39,633 nt of DNA, from positions 1 through 39,633 of the IMG/VR virus record IMGVR_UViG_3300030385_001885, one strand, 5' to 3'. Below are positions 35,438 to 39,633 of this stretch, in pieces. Positions within the stretch are counted from its first letter, which is position 1; every line of letters starts with the position of its first letter. The notes under the pieces were generated by a model. It did not search any database. It worked only from the letters and a program-made list of their open reading frames with translations, and had not been told where the DNA came from. Position numbers and translations under genes: made by a program. Source of the stretch: a virus.

Positions 35438-35962
35438 CTATCTATCCCGTGAAACATGTTCACCAGCATCCCCGATGCATGCTGTACGGATGATCTCCAT
35501 GGTTTGGATAGTCTCTGAGAGTAGGGTGATACCCAGTGCATCGGCCGATTGATCGTCCAGGTCCCATACCCCAGACTTACAAGCTAGGTCGTATAGGTCG
35601 ACGAGCACTGACCTACTGATGGCATGGCTAGGTCTGAGCGTGCATTCTTGGATAGGTCTCATGCTGTCGACGATAGGACCTAGCTTGCGAATCAGCATGC
35701 CTTGTAACGTTGATGCACGTTCACGCGTGGTTGTAATGCTCGTTTGATCGGCCTTGCTTGGGTCGATGGCCAGTAGAGCTAACCTTAGTTGTCCTACTGT
35801 CTCTAACAGAGCTGATTCTACAACTTGAGCTGGTGCAGATCCGATATACCTTAGCAATTCTGTAGGCTTGCTATCGATTGCACCGTCTATTGTCTCTTGT
35901 TCCTTATCGGTAACAGAGACCGGTAGATCGTGGTTTTGTTCAATAATATTGCCAGGTTTCAC
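35438..35962 (-). CDS. hypothetical protein at the head of the leftward strand (174 aa)
   Basis: Not recognised. It opens with GTG at 35962 with only a weak ribosome site. Mainly helical (PAQVVESALLETVGQLRLALLAI, TLQGMLIRKLGPIVDSM, SVLVDLYDLACKSGVWDLDD). It is the first leftward gene in the divergent control region, and its 3' end contains an AACATGTT palindrome. A regulator is possible from position alone; no DNA-binding motif is clear. Confidence 0.6.
   Translation of the reverse strand: MKPGNIIEQNHDLPVSVTDKEQETIDGAIDSKPTELLRYIGSAPAQVVESALLETVGQLRLALLAIDPSKADQTSITTTRERASTLQGMLIRKLGPIVDSMRPIQECTLRPSHAISRSVLVDLYDLACKSGVWDLDDQSADALGITLLSETIQTMEIIRTACIGDAGEHVSRDR
35449..35463. promoter_or_regulatory. 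operator-like palindrome GTGAAACATGTTCAC
   Basis: Core AACATGTT is a perfect palindrome with near-symmetric GTGA/CAC flanks. It lies in the 3' end of the gene at 35438-35962. Related sites are at 36054-36065 and 36107-36118. It reads as a chromosomal parS-type half-site pair in reversed order, which may be chance. Confidence 0.45.
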
Positions 35963-36053
35963 AGCAAGGTCACCGTGCTTGCATTATGAGCGTCTTAGTT
36001 GTGGCGTTAATTATCATGGATCGTGATTAAGATAAACCCCTAAAATTACAGGG

Positions 36054-36065
36054 GAAACATGTTTC
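36054..36065. promoter_or_regulatory. perfect palindrome GAAACATGTTTC
   Basis: A 12-bp perfect inverted repeat sharing the AACATGTT core with its neighbours. It sits about 100 bases before the first right-arm gene and 92 bases from the leftward GTG start. Candidate binding site for a regulator of the divergent promoters. Confidence 0.6.
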
Positions 36066-36106
36066 ATGCGCAAAGTAGGTAACTATCTTTAGGTGGTCTT
36101 ACTTGT

Positions 36107-36118
36107 GGAACATGTTCC
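36107..36118. promoter_or_regulatory. perfect palindrome GGAACATGTTCC
   Basis: A 12-bp perfect inverted repeat in the leader of the gene at 36169, centred 53 bp from the GAAACATGTTTC site. The GAAC/GTTC arms are only 2 bases apart, so it is not a Gram-positive SOS box, which needs 4. Confidence 0.6.
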
Positions 36119-36168
36119 GTGCTGTCACTGTGTCTCATCTTCTCTCACTCACATTGGAGCCTAGGATC

Positions 36169-36810
36169 ATGAGTCAACCCACAATCGATAGTCTCTGGAC
36201 TACCGTCTACGCCATCTTCCACCGCTGTGGTCTAGAAGAGACCTTAGGCTGTGGTGACGAGCGCTGTGTCTTTGATGTTATCGCGCGGTGCGCCATCGAT
36301 GACAACGACCCGGAGCCAGTGACCTATCTTACCGGCTACTTTCTTGATGGCGCCGACTACCCCGAATTGCACGCTAAAGCCCTTAAGCTTGCTAGTCTTG
36401 CCGATGCCCAGAGCGGCGAAGACCTAGGTGCTGCACTTAAGCTCTTGGCCGCACTCAATACCATCCTGACCGCTACGGGTGAGTTCACGCTTGATCGTGA
36501 TTATGAGATCCAAGGTTTTGTGGATTGGTTCGGTCTCTTCGCATTGGACACTGAGACCGACTGTCACCCGACACTGATGGAAGCTGTTGATTATTGGTTG
36601 GAAGTCTCATGGGGTCACCCGGATCTTGATGGCGTGGGTCTTGAACTTAGGGACCGCGCCTATAATGAACTTGTAAAGCTCACGCGGTTACAGGCTAAGC
36701 GTATCACTCACCTCGAGTCCCTACTGTTATCGCAGCCACGATCGCCTTACCACCCACACGCCATAGTGTTTGCCAACCATGCCAAGGGTAAGGGTGGCAC
36801 CAGTGTTTGA
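36169..36810 (+). CDS. hypothetical protein, first right-arm gene (213 aa)
   Basis: I chose ATG 36169 because GGAG and AGGA lie just upstream and the start at 36103 (TTG) would run over the palindrome. Not recognised. Helical, acidic (DNDPEPVTYLTGYFLDGADYPELHAKALKLASLADA), with LTRLQAKRITHLESLL as a coiled-coil-like segment near the C-terminus and a His/Pro tail. No membrane segment. It is rich in GATC-bearing codons (GATCGT, GATCTT) like the rest of the right arm. Confidence 0.7.
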   Translation: MSQPTIDSLWTTVYAIFHRCGLEETLGCGDERCVFDVIARCAIDDNDPEPVTYLTGYFLDGADYPELHAKALKLASLADAQSGEDLGAALKLLAALNTILTATGEFTLDRDYEIQGFVDWFGLFALDTETDCHPTLMEAVDYWLEVSWGHPDLDGVGLELRDRAYNELVKLTRLQAKRITHLESLLLSQPRSPYHPHAIVFANHAKGKGGTSV

Positions 36811-36877
36811 ATTCATCTGCCTTGGAGCGATCGCTATTCTTATCGCGATAGACTTTATCAAAGAGATCCGATCCTAA
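36779..36877 (+). CDS. tiny membrane protein candidate (32 aa)
   Basis: A short frame overlaps the end of the preceding gene and ends at TAA 36877. From ATG it gives 32 aa; from the GTG at 36803, preceded by AAGGGTGG, it gives 24 aa. The hydrophobic core FEFICLGAIAILIAIDFI is a single membrane helix with a basic-acidic end (KEIRS). It fills most of the gap before the TC repeat. Tiny, so uncertain. Confidence 0.45.
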   Translation: MPRVRVAPVFEFICLGAIAILIAIDFIKEIRS

Positions 36878-36901
36878 TCTCTCTCTCTCTCTCTCTCTCT
36901 C
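36878..36901. repeat. dinucleotide repeat (TC)12
   Basis: 24 bases of uninterrupted TC lie directly before AGGAG (36902-36906) and the ATG at 36911. A simple repeat at this place in the leader could vary by slippage and change expression. Such long tracts are rare in phage genomes of this size. Confidence 0.95.
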
Positions 36902-36910
36902 AGGAGCCTT

Positions 36911-37420
36911 ATGATGTTCAACTTATACGATGCTATCCGTAGCAGTACCATCCACGAAGCCGCGACCATGCTAGCCGATTGCGCTAGCCTATCGCGCAAG
37001 CTGAAGAGCGGGTTACATGGCACAGCCGCGTGGTCTTGCCTGTCTTCTATTGAAAGTCTGCACCGTGACGTCTGCTCGGCCAACGATAGCAAGCTGAGCT
37101 CCGATGCTCTTGACCGCTGGTTTTGGTCGATTGTCGCTATCAGTATCTCAGATGTTGTCGAGGACGATCTGGCCCCATGGGAGATCGCCAATAGCAGGCT
37201 TGCAACGTGGATACACTCGCACGATGTTACGACCGAATCACAGTTGGGTGCTCTTATCATCGCTGCAGTGGACGCCTTAAAAGACGCTGTAACCGTGGCC
37301 GATGGCCGCGTCTATGATGATGACGATGATCTATGGTCCTATCATCCGTGCGATCTGCAGCGCTGGCGCGATTATGATTACAGCGTCTACCGTGACGATC
37401 GCGTCACTGAGAGCCTGTAA
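36911..37420 (+). CDS. hypothetical protein (169 aa)
   Basis: ATG at 36911 follows AGGAG with a 4-base spacer. A second ATG is adjacent. Not recognised. Helical N-terminal half (LYDAIRSSTIHEAATMLADCASLSRKL, AAWSCLSSIESLHRDVC), and an acidic, aromatic C-terminus (DDDDDLWSYHPCDLQRWRDYDYSVYRDD). The stop overlaps the next ATG (TAATG). The preceding TC repeat gives it unusual control potential. Confidence 0.7.
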   Translation: MMFNLYDAIRSSTIHEAATMLADCASLSRKLKSGLHGTAAWSCLSSIESLHRDVCSANDSKLSSDALDRWFWSIVAISISDVVEDDLAPWEIANSRLATWIHSHDVTTESQLGALIIAAVDALKDAVTVADGRVYDDDDDLWSYHPCDLQRWRDYDYSVYRDDRVTESL

Positions 37421-37884
37421 TGGTAGCACCATGCGACTACCACGGCGCACCCTATCTGGAGTCCGTCAAGCGTACCCACGATCATGCTACGCTCGAATTG
37501 ATCTCGTGGGATATGCACATAACCGCCCACAATCGTCTGCTAGGCTTGGCAGTGAGCCTTTACGACGGGTCCACCATGCCAGTCACTAGCAGTGACGGAC
37601 TCTCGGCCGAATACGATGACACTGGGGTGCTCTGCTTTGTAGTTCCGATCTGTGAGCATATCGGCGCTGTCAACCATACTGACACCCCACGCGTTCGCCT
37701 AGATCGTACCCGCGACACGATCCACCGTATCGTGGAATGCGACACCCGATACCATTACGTTGACCCCTACTCTGGTGACACTGAGACCGCGTCCTACGAA
37801 TTGCGGTTCAAGCGTTCAGACTCTGCCTTGTTCTACCGGTTCGACTCTCTCTTTACTTATAGGTCTGTAAAATGCCCAAATTAA
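37420..37884 (+). CDS. hypothetical protein (154 aa)
   Basis: Not recognised. Starts at the TAATG overlap with the preceding gene. Mixed alpha/beta with several Cys and His (PCDYHGAPYLE, ICEHIGAVNH) and a C-terminal beta region (DTETASYELRFKRSDSALFYRFDSLF). The 3' end overlaps the zinc-ribbon gene by 13 bases in another frame. Probably co-translated with its neighbours. Confidence 0.65.
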   Translation: MVAPCDYHGAPYLESVKRTHDHATLELISWDMHITAHNRLLGLAVSLYDGSTMPVTSSDGLSAEYDDTGVLCFVVPICEHIGAVNHTDTPRVRLDRTRDTIHRIVECDTRYHYVDPYSGDTETASYELRFKRSDSALFYRFDSLFTYRSVKCPN

Positions 37885-38270
37885 TCCACGTCAATACACT
37901 CCCCGCTTGCGATACTTGCGACGGTGTCGCGCGCTACGATGTCAAGTCCAAGCAAGGCCCATGGGGTTACTTTTGTGACCCATGTTTCAAAGTCCGCGGT
38001 ATCGGTCTCGGCACTGGACTTGGCCAGGAATTAATAGCTGGAGCGCCGTATCCTAACGCCAAACCCGTGATCAAACCCACTACGAAACGGGAAATCCAGT
38101 ACACGCTTGAAGATCTGCACGCTATGATCGATGAGTCCGTCCTAGACTCTACCCCATGCCCTCATTGTCACTGTACCCAACGCGTTGAACCTGATGCTTG
38201 CGACTATACGTGTCACGAGTGTGGCAACGGTACCGTCTCAAGTCCCCTAGTGGCCGCAGGATTGATCTAA
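37872..38270 (+). CDS. double zinc-ribbon protein (132 aa)
   Basis: The N-terminal ribbon has C13/C16 (ACDTCDG) and C35/C38 (FCDPCF), and includes the recurring phage pattern RYDVKSKQGPWGYFCDPCFKVRGIGLGTGLGQ. The C-terminal ribbon has C96/C99 (CPHC) and C114/C117 (CHEC). The N-terminal block is shared by small Zn proteins in many phages, without known function. It may bind nucleic acid or protein. Its stop overlaps the next ATG (TAATG). Confidence 0.75.
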   Translation: MPKLIHVNTLPACDTCDGVARYDVKSKQGPWGYFCDPCFKVRGIGLGTGLGQELIAGAPYPNAKPVIKPTTKREIQYTLEDLHAMIDESVLDSTPCPHCHCTQRVEPDACDYTCHECGNGTVSSPLVAAGLI

Positions 38271-38452
38271 TGAAAGCGAAACACGAATACTGGACGTTTC
38301 AATTCGCCAATGATCCTAGTCCCATAACCATGGGACCGATTGACATTGGCAAGCCTGTTACCGAGCACCAGATCACAAGGTATATTCAAAAGAAGTATGA
38401 AATCACGTCACCCGTGACTGTATGGCCACACACACCTTGGTGGCTGGTCTAG
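38270..38452 (+). CDS. small hypothetical protein (60 aa)
   Basis: ATG overlaps the stop of the zinc-ribbon gene. Aromatic-rich ends (EYWTFQFAND, WPHTPWWLV) surround a short helix (TEHQITRYIQKKYEI). Not recognised. It is the last gene before a terminator-like hairpin. Confidence 0.65.
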   Translation: MKAKHEYWTFQFANDPSPITMGPIDIGKPVTEHQITRYIQKKYEITSPVTVWPHTPWWLV

Positions 38453-38478
38453 TCCTTGTTTCCCTTGTCCCGTTAATG

Positions 38479-38516
38479 CTCCCGATTGCCTAGCAGTAGT
38501 CGGGGGCCTTTTATTT
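38479..38516 (+). terminator. rho-independent terminator or attenuator
   Basis: Stem CTCCCGA (38479-38485) with TCGGGGG (38500-38506), with an inner TGC/GCA pairing, is followed by CCTTTTATTT. The GGAG ribosome site of the next gene (38517-38520) begins right after the T-tract, so the hairpin may control how much of the last right-arm gene is made. Confidence 0.7.
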
Positions 38517-38528
38517 GGAGTATGAAAC

Positions 38529-39275
38529 ATGAGATTGAAAAACAGCTATAAGGTCTACGACGGTCCTAGCCTGCTAACAGGCGACAGGATAATCATGGTG
38601 GTAACTGGACTCACAGACCCAAGCAAAAACGCGAAGACCGGTCCCATGGCGCAGTGCTACATTATGCCCTATGCGGAACCGCCTCACGTTGCGATCAAGT
38701 CCGGGTTAGACTCTGCAGTCTGCGGCGATTGTCCTTTGCGACCTATCACGACCAAGCTCCGCAAGAATAGCGCGCTACGCGACGCGCTATCTAACGTGAA
38801 ACCCTGCTATGTACAGACGTGGCGTGGTCCTTTGTCCACGTGGAAGGCTAACAAGGACAAACCTGTTACCGATCCGGGGTGGGTATTGTCGATCATGCGT
38901 CACCCATTGCGTGAAGGGGCATGGGGTGATCCAGCGTCAGTGCCTGCTAGTGTCTGGGATGCGCTACGGCCTGAGATCTGTAACAGCTACACTCACCAGT
39001 ATCTAACCCACGATCTGCAGTCCCGTGCAATGGCCAGCACACACACGATCGAAGATCTCAGACGTGCGGAGATCCGCGGCTATCGGTCTTTCCGGGTCAT
39101 TAGTAAGGCCGAATACAATCGGATCGGATCTGCAGCGTTAGACCCCACGGAGATCCTATGCCCCGCGTCCAAAGAAGCTGGTGCGCGTGTTCAGTGTGTT
39201 CAGTGCCTGCTTTGCAACGGTAAGACGGGACCGGACGATCGGCGCAAGAACATCGCCATTGTAGAGCATCCCTAA
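38529..39275 (+). CDS. conserved Cys-rich phage protein (248 aa)
   Basis: I recognise this as a widespread phage/plasmid family of unknown function, marked by SKVxDGPSxLTG at the N-terminus (here NSYKVYDGPSLLTGDRI), SAVCGDCPLRP with C65/C68, PCYV, GDPASVP, SYTHQY, GYRSFRVIS and CPASKEAG with C211 plus CVQCLLC (C223, C226, C229), ending KNIAIVEHP. The two Cys groups suggest metal binding, perhaps an iron-sulfur or zinc site. GGAG precedes the ATG at 38529. A terminator follows at 39301. Confidence 0.8.
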   Translation: MRLKNSYKVYDGPSLLTGDRIIMVVTGLTDPSKNAKTGPMAQCYIMPYAEPPHVAIKSGLDSAVCGDCPLRPITTKLRKNSALRDALSNVKPCYVQTWRGPLSTWKANKDKPVTDPGWVLSIMRHPLREGAWGDPASVPASVWDALRPEICNSYTHQYLTHDLQSRAMASTHTIEDLRRAEIRGYRSFRVISKAEYNRIGSAALDPTEILCPASKEAGARVQCVQCLLCNGKTGPDDRRKNIAIVEHP

Positions 39276-39300
39276 CACCCGCAAGCTTAGCACCCGGAAT

Positions 39301-39334
39301 AGCCTGGATCGCTTTACGCGGTCCGGGCTTTTCG
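39301..39334 (+). terminator. strong rho-independent terminator
   Basis: A 12-bp stem (39301-39312 with 39318-39329, two G-T wobbles) with a 5-base loop TTTAC, followed by TTTC. It ends the right-arm transcription unit 26 bases after the Cys-rich gene and insulates the end repeats. Confidence 0.8.
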
Positions 39335-39515
39335 TGTTTCCGGCCATGACACGTAAGCGCTACAGAATAGCGCCTAGAATCGATCGCGCGCGGTGTAGGG
39401 GTCCACCAGTATGGATTGACACTACAGCGCACGATCTAGTGGCATGCCAGCGCCATTAACGGGGCTGTGGACGCTATTGGTTCGCCTATAGATCCAAACC
39501 ATGGCCGATATGGCC

Positions 39516-39559
39516 AGATCTGTATGAATGAGCCCTCATTCAGTCAATTTTGCAGATCT
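39516..39559. repeat. right copy of end module: hairpin TGAATGA/TCATTCA between AGATCT sites
   Basis: TGAATGA (39525-39531) and TCATTCA (39536-39542) with loop GCCC are followed by GTCAAT, the same as the left copy at 47-70. AGATCT lies on both sides (39516-39521 and 39554-39559). The distance to the first GCGAGACA iteron is 54 bases, against 52 on the left. Confidence 0.75.
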
Positions 39560-39596
39560 GACGCTCCAGGCCAGGCCCGCCAGGCCAACGGCTCCA

Positions 39597-39614
39597 GCGA
39601 GACAAGGCGAGACA
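39597..39614 (+). repeat. two helically phased GCGAGACA iterons (right end)
   Basis: GCGAGACA at 39597-39604 and 39607-39614, 10 bp apart, followed by a degenerate third unit GCGCCAGC at 39617. Matches the left array at 118-145 in sequence, spacing and orientation. Confidence 0.7.
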
Positions 39615-39633
39615 AGGCGCCAGCAGCTCGCGC

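Larger units (their letters stand above)
35963..36168. promoter_or_regulatory. divergent control region
   Basis: About 206 bases between leftward and rightward genes. It is AT-richer than the rest (TTAATTATC, GATTAAGATAAAC) and holds two perfect 12-bp palindromes, 53 bp (five helical turns) apart centre to centre, the second in the 5' leader of the first rightward gene. Both arms are probably transcribed from here. I find no hexamer pair good enough to name. Confidence 0.5.
39276..39633. other. right-end noncoding region
   Basis: 358 bases with no supported gene: a terminator (39301-39334), then GATC-rich DNA, TGGCC-GATA-TGGCC (39502-39515), the hairpin/iteron module (39516-39614) and the 7-bp end string. 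Together with positions 1-225 it would make one noncoding control segment if the ends are joined. Confidence 0.7.

Noticed and set aside
36107-36118. SOS-type LexA box
   Set aside because: Arms GAAC and GTTC are 2 bases apart, while the Gram-positive box needs 4 and Gram-negative boxes have other arms.
36874-37260. 128-codon frame on the minus strand opposite the 169-aa gene
   Set aside because: Its end reads the TC repeat as alternating Arg-Glu and it has no ribosome site; the + strand gene is coupled to its neighbours.
39416-39444. promoter with TTGACA at 39416-39421
   Set aside because: No TATAAT-like hexamer at 15-19 bases spacing; the best is TAGTGG.

Overview
The window looks like a complete small tailed-phage genome, most likely a short-tailed podovirus-like phage of about 39.6 kb, opened at a noncoding junction. 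The evidence is the gene set: both terminase subunits, scaffold, HK97-fold-like capsid, portal, adaptor and nozzle-like proteins, a very large internal-type virion protein and a lysis cassette. There is no recognisable long-tail tape measure, sheath, integrase or repressor. The ends share the heptamer CTCGCGC and related repeat modules. The host cannot be named. Strong AGGAGG-type ribosome sites and one good sigma70-like promoter point to a bacterium using ordinary initiation signals, and no phage RNA polymerase was recognised.

Left arm (1-5151, + strand): a noncoding end with a hairpin, a stem-loop, three helically phased GCGAGACA iterons and a sigma70-like promoter overlapping a GTACAC/GTGTAC palindrome. 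It is followed by a compact DNA-metabolism operon: four small unknown genes, a Dam-type adenine methyltransferase, two unknowns, a DnaC-like helicase loader, a Gp157-like protein, an Erf-type annealing protein and an OB/SSB-like protein ending in DDEIPF. No polymerase, primase or helicase was recognised, so host enzymes are presumably used.

Central block (5148-35962, - strand, transcribed leftwards): after an unknown gene and an intergenic region come RusA, a small protein, a secreted lytic-transglycosylase-like protein, a winged-helix-like protein, TerS, TerL, scaffold, capsid, two small proteins, portal, adaptor, nozzle-like protein, a beta-helix-like protein, two structural proteins, three internal-virion-type proteins (including one of 2755 aa), GH25 endolysin with holin/spanin-like membrane proteins, a tiny basic protein, three tandem beta-rich paralogues and a Pro-Thr-repeat protein. 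Most genes overlap by 1-20 bases, which suggests translational coupling.

Right arm (35.3-39.6 kb): a divergent control region with palindromes built on AACATGTT, then + strand genes of mostly unknown function (one double zinc ribbon, one Cys-rich phage family), ending in a strong rho-independent terminator. This arm has about 50 GATC sites in 4.3 kb by hand count, against about 14 in the 5.15 kb left arm, so it looks compositionally distinct or selected for Dam sites. If the molecule is circular or circularises, the right-arm and left-arm early genes run in the same direction across the end repeats, and the late block faces the other way.
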